NCBI GenBank assembly: GCA_003553565.1
Contig: PWER01000004.1
Span: 1-48,629 of the forward strand
Length of the DNA stretch: 48,629 bases
Direction: 5' to 3'
Source: Nitriliruptoria bacterium
GTDB taxonomy: Bacteria; Actinomycetota; Nitriliruptoria; Euzebyales; Egibacteraceae
Shown here one piece after another: positions 8,726 to 16,882 of the stretch. Each line of letters starts with the position of its first letter. Positions within the stretch are counted from its first letter, which is position 1. Position numbers and translations under genes: made by a program. The notes below the pieces were generated by a model. The model saw only the letters and a list, made by a program, of their open reading frames with translations, searched no databases and was not told the DNA's origin.

Positions 8726-11700
8726 CAGCCGGCCTCCTCGAGGGGGATGGCCTCGTCGTCGACGGGCTCGTGCGGCGCCGAGAGCCGCACGAGGTCAGCG
8801 AGGGTGTCGTCGTCGAGCTCGGTGAGCCACGCCTCGCCCTCGCCGACCACGCGGTCGGCGAGGTCGCGCTTGCGCTCCAGCAGGTTGGCCACGCGCTCCT
8901 CGACGGTCCCGGCGGTCACGAGCTTGTGCACCGCCACACGGCGCGTCTGGCCGATGCGGTGCGCCCGGTCGGTGGCCTGATCCTCCACCGCCGGGTTCCA
9001 CCAGCGGTCGTAGTGGATCACCTGGGTGGCCGCGGTGAGGTTCAGGCCGGTGCCGCCCGCGCGCAGGCTGACCACCAGCACCGGCGGTCCTGACCCGTCA
9101 GCGCTCTGGAAGCCCGCGACCATGCGGTCCCGCGCGGTGGCGCTCACACCGCCGTGCAGCATCGGGACGTCCACGCCGAGGTCGGCGCCGAGCTGGCGCA
9201 CCAGCAGCCGTCCCATCGCCACGAACTGGGTGAACACCAGGACCCGCTCGCCGGCGTCGACGGCGTCGGCCACCAGGTCGCGGGCGACTGCCAGCTTGCC
9301 GGATCGGCCCTCCAACGCACCCTGGGGATCGTCATCGTGGTGCGCCGGGTGGTTGCAGATCTGCTTGAGCTCGGTGAGCAGGGCGAGGACGCGTCCGCGC
9401 CGCTCCATCGTCGAGGCCTGCGCGAGCCCGTTGCCACCGATGACGCGGTCGACGGCCTCCTGGTAGCGCCCGGCCTGCTCGGCGGTCAGCCCGACGTGGA
9501 CCTCGCGCTCGATCTTGTCGGGCAGGTCGGCGATGACCTCCGGGTCGTCCTTGCGGCGACGCAGCACGAAGGGCGCCACCAGCCGGCGCAGCCGCTCGGC
9601 GGCCTCGGCATCGCCGCGCCGCTCCACCGGCGCCACGTACTGCTGGCCAAAGCGCGTGCGGCTGCCCAGCAGCCCGGGGTTGGTGGTGTCCAGCAGCGTC
9701 CACAGCTCGGTGAGCCGGTTCTCCAGCGGCGTGCCGGTCAGGGCGATCGTCTGCCGCGCCGAGAGCCGCCGGACCGCTCTGGCGCCCGCCGTCGAGGGGT
9801 TCTTGACGTGCTGGGCCTCGTCCAGGGTGATCACGTCCCAGGAGACGGCGGTCAGCGGGTCGGCATCGCGGCGCAGCGTCCCATAGCTCGTGACCACCAC
9901 ACCGTGCACGCCCTCCAGGTCGCGGGCCCGCTCGGGGCCGTGGAAGCGGGTGACCGGCAGGTCGGGAGCGAACCGCTCGAGCTCTCGCACCCAGTTGCCC
10001 ACCACCGAGGTGGGGCACACCACGAGGAACGGGCCGTGACCGCCCCGCGCCAGCAGGTGGCCGATGAGCTGGATGGTCTTGCCCAGCCCCATGTCGTCGG
10101 CCAGGACCGCACCGAAGCCGAGCAGCCCCATCGCGCCGAGCCAGGACACGCCCCGCTCCTGGTAGGGCCGCAGCGCCCCGCAGAAGCCGTCGGGCACGCC
10201 ATCTGCGTCGCCCGCTTCGCCCGCGTCGCCTTCGGCGCCCTGGCCGTGCTCGGCCTGCGCGCCGTTGCGGCCGCCGCCGAGGGCGCGCGCGACCATCGCC
10301 GGGTCGTGGCGGGCCGCCTCCAGGCGATCCAGCAGCCCGGCGACGCCGCCCGAGGGCACCACGTCCACGGTCAGGGCGCCAGCACCCTCCGCCTCGGGGG
10401 CGACCAGGCCGGCCGGCACCGTGCCCGCCAGCGCCCAGCGCATGGCCTCGTCGATCGCCACGGAGCGGGTGGCCGGCAGCTCGGCCAGGCGCTGGCGCAG
10501 GTCGGGATCCAGGCGCACCCAGCGGCCGCGCCACGCCACCAGCGGCGCGTCGGTGGCGAGCAGCGCGTCGAGCTCGTCGTCGTCGAGCGTCTCGCCGTCG
10601 ATGGCCACCTCGATGGTGGTGCCCACCGCGCCGTCGGCGTCGAGGACGTCGTCGACGGTCAGCTCGCCGTCACCCTCCGCCCCGGCGTCGCCGAGCCGCA
10701 CCCGCAGCCGCGGACCCTCGACCAGCGTGTCGGGCAGGTCCAGCTCGACGTCGGTGGCCTCGAGCAGCGGGGCGACCTCGTCGATCAGGCGCCACGCATC
10801 GTCGCGGTCCAGCCGGCACCCCGAGGGGGTCGGCTCGGCAAGGGCGTTGTCCAGCGGCGGGAAGACCCTGCCGACCCGACCCAGGCCGGTCAGCAGCGCG
10901 TCGGCGTGCGCGGCCGCGTCCGGGTCCGTGCCGTCATCGGCGCGCGCCCAGACCGCGTCGGCGGACACCGCCTCGCCGGCGTCGGTCCGCAGGCCGAAGG
11001 CGAGCCACCACGGCTCCTCGGGGTCGTCGGGCGCCTCGAGGGCCAGGCGCAGGCGCGCGTGCGCGCTCGGACCGTGCCAGGACGCCACCCCGGCGACGAG
11101 CTCGTCGGCCTCGTCCTCCCGCAGCGGGACAGTGGGATCCTCGGGATCGGCGAGCGCCTCGCGCCACCGCTGGGTCCACGGCAGCAGCCGCGCCCGCGGA
11201 CGGCCGCTGTCCGGCAGCGCCGCGGCGTCGCGGGCGGCCGCGTCGGCCAGCGCGTCCACCAGCCCCCGCGCCAGCGCGGTGGCGGTGTGCAGCCGCGGCG
11301 CCTCGGCGCTGCCCGCCGGGTGGGGCACGGCGCGCCCGGCGGGTGGCAGCCCCAGCGCCGCGCGCTCGAGTCGCCCCTCCGTGCCGGGGTCGGCGTCCAG
11401 CAGCGCCGTCCAGGCAGCCCGCACGGTGCCATGCCCGTCGCGGTGCAGGGTCGGAGCGATCTGGCCGCGCGCCACGAGCCCGAGCGCGAGGTCGGCGATC
11501 TGCGCCCAGGCGGTGACGCTGGCGGGCAGCGGCCGCCACACCGGCCAGCCGCGAGGCCGGTGGCCGCGCGCGAGGCGCGCCAGCGCGCCGGCTCCGGCCA
11601 GCAGGGGGATCACCGCCGCTGGACGTGCGGTGACCGCCACGCCATCGGCGTGCGGGGTGAGGAGGCGCTCATGCGCCACCGCGCGGACGGGGAGCTCGAG

Positions 11701-11817
11701 CCGACCGGCTGCGGCGCGGGACTGGTCCGCCTCGTCGGCCTCGGTGACGAGGAGCAGGCGACCCGCGGCGGGCAGGGTCGGTTCGGGCGCGAACATCAGG
11801 TCGGGCGTCAGCGGCAC
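8725..11817 (-). CDS. SNF2-family DEAD/DEAH-box helicase (ATPase)
   Basis: A 1030-residue SWI2/SNF2-family ATPase. Motif I is LADDMGLGKTIQ (about 570-580), motif II is DEAQH (about 665), and motif III is in ALTGTPLENR. The helicase C-terminal half carries SLRAGGTGLNLT and DRAHRIGQTRRV (about 925-955). The N-terminal half matches the extended region of bacterial SNF2 helicases of the RapA/HepA-like group. Such enzymes translocate on double-stranded DNA and remodel protein-DNA complexes. The bacterial SNF2-SWIM pair is widespread, but its cellular job is not established. The GTG at 11817 is chosen; an ATG seven codons in (11796) is an alternative. Confidence 0.9.
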   Translation of the reverse strand: MPLTPDLMFAPEPTLPAAGRLLLVTEADEADQSRAAAGRLELPVRAVAHERLLTPHADGVAVTARPAAVIPLLAGAGALARLARGHRPRGWPVWRPLPASVTAWAQIADLALGLVARGQIAPTLHRDGHGTVRAAWTALLDADPGTEGRLERAALGLPPAGRAVPHPAGSAEAPRLHTATALARGLVDALADAAARDAAALPDSGRPRARLLPWTQRWREALADPEDPTVPLREDEADELVAGVASWHGPSAHARLRLALEAPDDPEEPWWLAFGLRTDAGEAVSADAVWARADDGTDPDAAAHADALLTGLGRVGRVFPPLDNALAEPTPSGCRLDRDDAWRLIDEVAPLLEATDVELDLPDTLVEGPRLRVRLGDAGAEGDGELTVDDVLDADGAVGTTIEVAIDGETLDDDELDALLATDAPLVAWRGRWVRLDPDLRQRLAELPATRSVAIDEAMRWALAGTVPAGLVAPEAEGAGALTVDVVPSGGVAGLLDRLEAARHDPAMVARALGGGRNGAQAEHGQGAEGDAGEAGDADGVPDGFCGALRPYQERGVSWLGAMGLLGFGAVLADDMGLGKTIQLIGHLLARGGHGPFLVVCPTSVVGNWVRELERFAPDLPVTRFHGPERARDLEGVHGVVVTSYGTLRRDADPLTAVSWDVITLDEAQHVKNPSTAGARAVRRLSARQTIALTGTPLENRLTELWTLLDTTNPGLLGSRTRFGQQYVAPVERRGDAEAAERLRRLVAPFVLRRRKDDPEVIADLPDKIEREVHVGLTAEQAGRYQEAVDRVIGGNGLAQASTMERRGRVLALLTELKQICNHPAHHDDDPQGALEGRSGKLAVARDLVADAVDAGERVLVFTQFVAMGRLLVRQLGADLGVDVPMLHGGVSATARDRMVAGFQSADGSGPPVLVVSLRAGGTGLNLTAATQVIHYDRWWNPAVEDQATDRAHRIGQTRRVAVHKLVTAGTVEERVANLLERKRDLADRVVGEGEAWLTELDDDTLADLVRLSAPHEPVDDEAIPLEEAG

Positions 11818-11855
11818 GGCTCTCGCACACAGCGATCGACGTCAGAAGCCATCCC

Positions 11856-11861
11856 ACGCTA
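11856..11861 (-). promoter_or_regulatory. Candidate -10 box for the SNF2-SWIM genes
   Basis: TAGCGT on the minus strand lies 38 bp upstream of the GTG at 11817 and fits TANNNT. No clear -35 is present. If used, it would allow SNF2-SWIM transcription apart from the upstream unknown gene. Confidence 0.35.
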
Positions 11862-11902
11862 TCGCCGCTGCGCGCCGATGGCCGTGGCGGGGGCGCTCGG
11901 CG

Positions 11903-12580
11903 TCACCGATCCGTGGTGTCGTCGCCCTCGAGCTCGGCGATGAGCTGGCGGATCGCGGTGGCGGGCACCTGCCCACCCTCGGCGGCGGCGAGCAGCTCGC
12001 GCAGGGTGCGCGCCAGCGCGATGCGCTCGGGCGACACGCGGCGCGGCGCGCGGCGCGCCGCGCGGGCCAGCGCGGTGGCATCCGCCGCGCCGCCGACCTC
12101 CTCGGGGCCCCGCTGCTGGCCGGCCGAGCGCTCGTCTGGTCGCCGGTCGCGCCGCGCCTCGGCCGGCCGGGCGTCGGGGCCGTCGGTGTCGTCAAGGGCG
12201 TGGGCGTCCTCGGCATCGAACAGGTCCGCCTGGGTTGGCGTGCCCGCAGCGGGCTGGTCGAACTCGCTGGGGGTGACCCCCGCCAGCGTGGCAGCCCACC
12301 AGCGCAGCCCCCGGTCCCAAGTCGCCCCCGGGGGATGGCGGTTGGGGACCCGGCCGCTGAAGGCGACCTCGGCGATGGTGTCGATCACGATGGCCCGCGT
12401 GAAGGCGTCGTCGTCGAAGCTGCGCTGCAGCTCCTCAAGGAACGCCGGGCCAGGCGGGGCGCCGGTGAGCCGGTCCGCGATGGCGCGGAGCACCGGCCGA
12501 GACCGCTGCAGCCAGCGCCAGGCGTGCGCGGGAGGGCGGGGGAAGCTGCGCCCCAGCAGCGGGTCGGAGCCAGCGCTCAT
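11903..12580 (-). CDS. Hypothetical protein upstream of SNF2 helicase
   Basis: A 225-residue protein that I do not recognise. The N-terminal half (about 1-105) looks folded and helical, with aromatic patches HAWRWLQRSRP and RGLRWWAATLAGVTPSEFD. A charged linker rich in Asp/Arg/Ala spans about 110-165. A C-terminal helical segment (RIALARTLRELLAAAEGG, then IRQLIAELEGDD) could be a small interaction module. It is co-directional with the SNF2 and SWIM genes and ends 85 bp before the SNF2 start, so it may be the third member of that operon. The ATG at 12580 is chosen; the upstream extension is Arg/Pro-rich and unlikely to be coding. Confidence 0.6.
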   Translation of the reverse strand: MSAGSDPLLGRSFPRPPAHAWRWLQRSRPVLRAIADRLTGAPPGPAFLEELQRSFDDDAFTRAIVIDTIAEVAFSGRVPNRHPPGATWDRGLRWWAATLAGVTPSEFDQPAAGTPTQADLFDAEDAHALDDTDGPDARPAEARRDRRPDERSAGQQRGPEEVGGAADATALARAARRAPRRVSPERIALARTLRELLAAAEGGQVPATAIRQLIAELEGDDTTDR

Positions 12581-12620
12581 CTGCCCGGCCCCGGGGCGGA
12601 TCGCACGATCATGGTCGCAA

Positions 12621-12689
12621 GGCTCGCCGGCAGCGCGGGTGTGGTCAAGCACCTCCGGCGGGGCCGGGGCCGGTGGGCGCCGGCGAGCC
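12621..12689 (-). terminator. Large hairpin after the ABC permease gene
   Basis: A perfect 11-bp inverted repeat (12621-12631 with 12679-12689) begins six bases past the permease stop and encloses a 47-nt GC-rich loop. There is no U-run. It may terminate the ABC operon. Confidence 0.4.
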
Positions 12690-12695
12690 ACGCGC

Positions 12696-13556
12696 TCATG
12701 CCAGCACGCGTCGACGGAACCCCCACAGGCCGATGGCGGCGGTCAGCCCACCGCACAGCAGCAGGCCCGCGTAGATCGCTGCTGGCGGCATGCTCGGCAG
12801 CGACGTCAGCGCCATGCGGAAGCCCTCGGACAGGTAGACGAGCGGGTTGATCAGCACCGCCCACTGCAGCCAGGGGATGGCCTCCAGCTGCGTCCAGGGG
12901 AAGTAGGTGGCGCCGAGGAACGTGACCGGCAGGATGATCACGCTGAACATCATCGGCACTTGCTTGGGAGTGACCAGCGTGCCGAGCGCCAGCCCCAGCG
13001 ACGCGCCGACGAACGGGGCGAGCAGCCCCACGGCGAGCAGGTGGCCCCAGCTGATGTCCAGGCTCACCGGCTCGGCGGGCACCAGCGCCACGATCGGGAA
13101 CACCACGACGACGGCCACCAGGCCCTGCAGCGCTCCCGCCACGATCTTCTCGACGGCCACCGCCCACACCGGCAGCGGCGCCATGATGCGGTCCTCGATC
13201 TCGCGGGTGTAGCCGAAGTCATCGACCAGCGGCAGCGCGACCGACTGCACGCCCTTGATCAGCATCGTGATGGCGATGACACCGGGCACGAGGATGTCGG
13301 AGAACGACGCCTGCCCGTCGAAGGCACGCAGCTCCTGCCCGATGGTCGGGAACACGTAGGTGAACACGAACACCAGCATCAGCGGCTGGCTGACGGTGCG
13401 GATCAGGAACCGCCAGCGCTCGCGGGTGAGCACGCGGGCGTCGCGCAGCAGCAGCGCCCCGAAGGCCACGAGCGCGGGCCAGCGCACCGCTTCGGCGGGC
13501 CCGCGGGCGGGGGCAGCGGCGCGCGCGGGTGAGGGGGTCTCGGCGACAGCGGTCAT
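12696..13556 (-). CDS. ABC-2 type permease (DrrB-like)
   Basis: A 286-residue integral membrane protein with about six hydrophobic segments after a 35-residue Ala/Pro-rich N terminus. The ABC-2 signature region is visible as PLVYLSEGFRMAL in the C-terminal third, preceded by NPLVY-type loop residues. It should form the channel of a DrrAB-type exporter with the ATPase encoded upstream. The ATG overlaps the ATPase stop (ATGA at 13553-13556), so the subunits are translationally coupled. The exported molecule is unknown; homologues export drugs, lipids or polyketides. Confidence 0.88.
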   Translation of the reverse strand: MTAVAETPSPARAAAPARGPAEAVRWPALVAFGALLLRDARVLTRERWRFLIRTVSQPLMLVFVFTYVFPTIGQELRAFDGQASFSDILVPGVIAITMLIKGVQSVALPLVDDFGYTREIEDRIMAPLPVWAVAVEKIVAGALQGLVAVVVVFPIVALVPAEPVSLDISWGHLLAVGLLAPFVGASLGLALGTLVTPKQVPMMFSVIILPVTFLGATYFPWTQLEAIPWLQWAVLINPLVYLSEGFRMALTSLPSMPPAAIYAGLLLCGGLTAAIGLWGFRRRVLA

Positions 13557-14602
13557 TCGCGCAGCTCCCGACCGGTCAGGGACACGAAGACGGTCTCCAG
13601 GCTCGGCTCGGACACCGACAGGTCGCTGATGCCGGTGCCCGCTTCCTCGGCGGCGGTCACCAGCCGCGGCAGCAGCCCGCGCGCGCTGTCGGCGTGGCAC
13701 TCGACCTGCCCGTCGCGGACCTCGGCCCAGCGCACGCCGGGCACCGCGGCCAGGACCCCGCGCAGGCGCGCGAGCTGATCCGGCGAGGGCGGCTCCACCT
13801 CCGAGCGCCCGGGGGCGGCCACGCGCACGATCGCCTCGGCATCCACGGTGCGCTTGAGCTCGGCGGGGCTGTCAGCGGCGAGCACGTGACCGTGGTCCAT
13901 GATCGCCACGCGATCGCAGAGGTGGTCGGCCTCCTCCATGTAGTGGGTGGTCAGCAGGACGGTCTGGCCGTCCTCGTTGAGCTCGGACAGCAGCTCCCAC
14001 AGGGCGATGCGGCTCTGCGGGTCGAGCCCCACGGTCGGCTCGTCGAGGAACAGCATCGCCGGCTCGTGCATGAGCGCCCGCGCGATCATGAGCCGCTGCG
14101 CCATCCCGCCGGAGAGCTCGTCGACGAGCACATCGCGCTTGTCGGTGAGGCGGAACTGCTCCAGCAGGGCCTCGGCGCGCTCGGCGGCCTGGCGTCGACC
14201 GTAGGCGAAGAAGCGCGCATGGTAGTGCAGGTTCTCGCGGACGCTGAGCGAGCGGTCGAGGGTGTTGGTCTGGGGCACCACGCCGATGACGCGCTTGGCG
14301 CGCGCCGGCTGGGCGACCACGTCGACGCCCGCCACGCGTGCGCGTCCCGCGGTCGGCTGCACGCGCGTGGTGAGCATGCCGATGATGGTGGTCTTGCCGG
14401 CCCCGTTGGGGCCCAGCAGCCCGAAGAACTCACCGGGCGCGACCGTGAGGTCCACCCCGTCGACGGCACGCAGCCCCGAGGGGAAGACCTTGGTGAGCGC
14501 CTCGGTGGCGATCATTGGGGCGGGCGCGCCGCCGTCGGCGGGATGGGCGGCGTCGCCGGCGGTGGCCGCGGCGGCCCCCGCGGGTGCGGGCGTGGTGGTC
14601 AA
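13553..14602 (-). CDS. ABC transporter ATP-binding protein (DrrA-like)
   Basis: An ATPase of 349 residues. Walker A is GPNGAGKTT, the Q-loop is VVPQTNTLD, the signature is LSGGMAQRL, Walker B is MLFLDEPTVGLD, and the H-loop is LLTTHYMEE. The C-terminal 100 residues are the extra domain typical of DrrA-type exporters. I chose a TTG start at 14602 because GGAGGAG lies four bases before it, whereas the first ATG (14515, 29 codons downstream) has no Shine-Dalgarno. The resulting N-terminal tail is Ala/Pro-rich. It pairs with the downstream permease. The upstream spacer to the divergent hydrolase contains a small CGGGT-gat-ACCCG repeat (14648-14660). Confidence 0.9.
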   Translation of the reverse strand: MTTTPAPAGAAAATAGDAAHPADGGAPAPMIATEALTKVFPSGLRAVDGVDLTVAPGEFFGLLGPNGAGKTTIIGMLTTRVQPTAGRARVAGVDVVAQPARAKRVIGVVPQTNTLDRSLSVRENLHYHARFFAYGRRQAAERAEALLEQFRLTDKRDVLVDELSGGMAQRLMIARALMHEPAMLFLDEPTVGLDPQSRIALWELLSELNEDGQTVLLTTHYMEEADHLCDRVAIMDHGHVLAADSPAELKRTVDAEAIVRVAAPGRSEVEPPSPDQLARLRGVLAAVPGVRWAEVRDGQVECHADSARGLLPRLVTAAEEAGTGISDLSVSEPSLETVFVSLTGRELRE

Positions 14603-14764
14603 CGCTCCTCCAGCGCTCGGTGCTGCTGCGACGGTCCGTGGCTGCTTCGGGTGATACCCGCCAGGCCGGGTGCTGACCCGATCCCACGGCCCGACGCGCG
14701 AGAACCGCGGCTGCGCGCGGGCGCGGCCGCGGCCGACGACGCGCATCGCGGGCACACTCCGGGC

Positions 14765-15571
14765 ATGGGATGGGCCGAGGTCGGCGACGGCGTCTGGGTG
14801 CGACGCGGTGGCGCGTTCGACGTGACCAGCGCGGTGGTGACCGGGCAGGAGGCGGCCCTGCTGGTCGACACCGGCGCCGGACCGCAGGAGGCGGCCGCGC
14901 TGGGCGCAGCGCTCGCGGAGCTCGACGTGCCGCCCGTGGCCCACGTGGTCAACACCCACGCGCACGGCGACCACTGCTTCGGCAACGCCACTCTCGCCAC
15001 GCGGGCGACGGTGTGGGGCCAGCGCGGCTGCGCTGCACAGCTCCGCGTCCGCGGCGAGCACCAGCGCGACCACCTGCTGGCGCTGCTGGAGGCGACGAGC
15101 CCTGCCGCAGCGGACGTGCGGGCCGCAGCGATCGCCCCGCCGACCGCGCTGGTCGACACCGAGACCACGATCGACCTGGGCGGCCGGACGGTGGTCCTGC
15201 GCCACCTCGGGCCCGGGCACACCGATCACGACCTGGTGGTGCACGTGCCCGACGCGGCGCTGGTCTGCGCCGGCGACCTCGTCGAGCAGGCCGGCCCGCC
15301 GACGTTCGACCACGCCCTGCCGCGGGCCTGGCCGGCGACGCTGGCCAGGCTGCTCGCGCTGGACCCCGAGGTGGTGGTGCCCGGTCACGGCGACCCGGTC
15401 GACGCCGCGTTCGTCAGCGCCCAGCGACAGGCGATCGCGCGCACCGTGGTGCTGGCCGAGCAGGTGGCCACCGGTCGCCTCTCGCAGGCGCGGGCTGTGG
15501 CCGCCGCCCCGCTGCCGGCGGCGACCGTGCGCGCGGTGACCGCCCGCCTCGGTGAGCTCGACGGGCCCTGA
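14765..15571 (+). CDS. Metallo-beta-lactamase-fold hydrolase
   Basis: A 268-residue MBL-fold metal-dependent hydrolase. The metal-binding motif HAHGDH is near residue 64, with further histidines in LGPGHTDHD and PGHGDP, and an aspartate in ALVCAGDLVEQ. This is the pattern of the glyoxalase II / quinoprotein-relay-like branch rather than a true beta-lactamase, and there is no signal peptide. The ATG at 14765 sits six bases after CACACT with no Shine-Dalgarno between, suggesting a leaderless mRNA. It is followed 41 bp later by the DUF4126 gene. The substrate is unknown. Confidence 0.85.
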   Translation: MGWAEVGDGVWVRRGGAFDVTSAVVTGQEAALLVDTGAGPQEAAALGAALAELDVPPVAHVVNTHAHGDHCFGNATLATRATVWGQRGCAAQLRVRGEHQRDHLLALLEATSPAAADVRAAAIAPPTALVDTETTIDLGGRTVVLRHLGPGHTDHDLVVHVPDAALVCAGDLVEQAGPPTFDHALPRAWPATLARLLALDPEVVVPGHGDPVDAAFVSAQRQAIARTVVLAEQVATGRLSQARAVAAAPLPAATVRAVTARLGELDGP

Positions 15572-15612
15572 TCGCCTGCGCGGCGTCGCGCCGGCGCGGG
15601 CACGATGGCCCC

Positions 15613-16203
15613 ATGGACACTGCGCTCCTGTCGCTGGTGGCGGGCTCGGGCTGGGCCTCGGGGCTGCGGGTGTACCTGGTCGCCTTCGGCCTGGGCCTGT
15701 CGGGGCGCCTGGGATGGGTCGAGGGCGTGCCCGAGGTCCTGACCGGCCTGCCGATCCTGGTCGTGCTGGGGCTGCTGCTGGCTGCCGAGGAGCTCATCGA
15801 CAAGGTCCCGGTGCTGGACAGCACGTGGGACACCGTGCACACGGTGGTGCGCCCGGTCGGCGCCGCCGCACTGGGCTGGCTGCTGACCGGTGAGCTCGAC
15901 GCCGTGCTCCAGGCGACCTCGTCGGGCACGGCCGGGGGGCTGGCGCTGCTGTCGCACGCCAGCAAGGCGACGCTGCGCGGCGCGATCAACGCCAGCCCCG
16001 AGCCCGCCTCGAACGCGCTGGCGAGCCTCACCGAGGACGGGCTGGTGCTCGCGGTGCTGTGGCTGGCGGTCGCCCACCCGATCGTCGCGCTCGCGGTGGT
16101 GGCGCTGCTGCTCGCAGCGGGCGGGGCCGCCGCCGCGGTCGTGGTGCGGCGGCTGCGGCGCCGGCGAGGCCACCGGCGGGACGCGGTCCGCGAGCGTCGC
16201 TGA
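15613..16203 (+). CDS. DUF4126 family membrane protein
   Basis: A 196-residue membrane protein whose order of motifs fits DUF4126: ASGLRVYLVAFGLGLSGRLG, then EELIDKVPVLDSTWDTVHTV and RPVGAAALGWLL. Four to five hydrophobic helices are visible, with a basic C-terminal tail (VRRLRRRRGHRRD). Members of this family are small inner-membrane proteins of unknown function. The ATG lies six bases behind CACGAT without a Shine-Dalgarno. The 3' end converges on leuD 21 bp away, across a shared hairpin. Confidence 0.8.
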   Translation: MDTALLSLVAGSGWASGLRVYLVAFGLGLSGRLGWVEGVPEVLTGLPILVVLGLLLAAEELIDKVPVLDSTWDTVHTVVRPVGAAALGWLLTGELDAVLQATSSGTAGGLALLSHASKATLRGAINASPEPASNALASLTEDGLVLAVLWLAVAHPIVALAVVALLLAAGGAAAAVVVRRLRRRRGHRRDAVRERR

Positions 16204-16219
16204 CGCCCCCGCGGACCGC
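16183..16219. terminator. Bidirectional hairpin between DUF4126 gene and leuD
   Basis: A perfect 10-bp inverted repeat (16183-16192 with 16210-16219) encloses 17 nt that include the DUF4126 stop codon. It sits between two convergent genes, so it can terminate both. There is no T-run on either strand, as is common in high-GC genomes. Confidence 0.5.
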
Positions 16220-16224
16220 CCCGC

Positions 16225-16815
16225 TCACGCGTTGGTGACCGGCATCCGGGCGGGGCGGTGCGCCTCGTAGGTCGTGATGGCCTCGCGGTGCTGCAGCGTC
16301 AGCGCGATCGGGTCGAGCCCGTGGACCAGCATGTGCTTGGTGTGCTGGTCGATGTCGAAGTGGAACACCCCCGCCGCGCTCTCCACGCTCTGCTCGGGCA
16401 GGTCGATGCGCACCTGCGCGCTCGGGTCGTCGGTGGCCAGGCTGACCAGCGCCTCGACCTCGTCCTGGGCGAGCTCGACGGTCAGCAGCCCGTTCTTGGC
16501 GCAGTTGGTCTTGAAGATGTCGGCGAAGCTCGGCGCGATGATCGCGTCGAACCCGTACTGCTGCAGGCCCCAGGGGGCGTGCTCGCGGCTGGAGCCCGAC
16601 CCGAAGTTCGGGCCGGTCACCAGGACGTTGCCCTGGGCGTAGCGCTCGTCGTTGAGCACGAAGTCGGGGTCGTCGCGCCAGTCGTCGAACACCACCTCAC
16701 CGAAGCCGGTGCGCTCCACCTTCTTCAGGTGCTGCTTCGGCATGATCTGGTCGGTGTCGATGTCGGCGCGCCACAGCGGCACCATCAGGCCGCTGATGCG
16801 GGTCACCGGGTCCAT
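16225..16815 (-). CDS. leuD: 3-isopropylmalate dehydratase small subunit
   Basis: The 196-residue swivel subunit of isopropylmalate isomerase, which with LeuC converts 2- to 3-isopropylmalate in leucine synthesis. The family motifs are clear: ADIDTDQIMPKQHLK near the N terminus, GPNFGSGSSREHAPWGL, and FADIFKTNCAKNGLL. The ATG at 16815 has AAGGAG upstream. It is the third gene after leuA and leuC (67-bp gap to leuC). LeuB is not in the window. Confidence 0.97.
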   Translation of the reverse strand: MDPVTRISGLMVPLWRADIDTDQIMPKQHLKKVERTGFGEVVFDDWRDDPDFVLNDERYAQGNVLVTGPNFGSGSSREHAPWGLQQYGFDAIIAPSFADIFKTNCAKNGLLTVELAQDEVEALVSLATDDPSAQVRIDLPEQSVESAAGVFHFDIDQHTKHMLVHGLDPIALTLQHREAITTYEAHRPARMPVTNA

Positions 16816-16882
16816 CGGCTGCTCCTTGGGACGCGACGTGCGGTGGGTGCGGGCGCGGCGGCGCGCGAACGGTCGCCGCGCA

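Noticed and set aside
9154-11943. A 929-codon open frame on the plus strand
   Set aside because: It is antisense to the SNF2 helicase gene, which has all helicase motifs. No start signal or recognisable fold is present.
14765-15571. Metallo-beta-lactamase resistance gene
   Set aside because: It has only the general MBL-fold metal motif, lacks a signal peptide, and resembles the hydrolase/relay branch.
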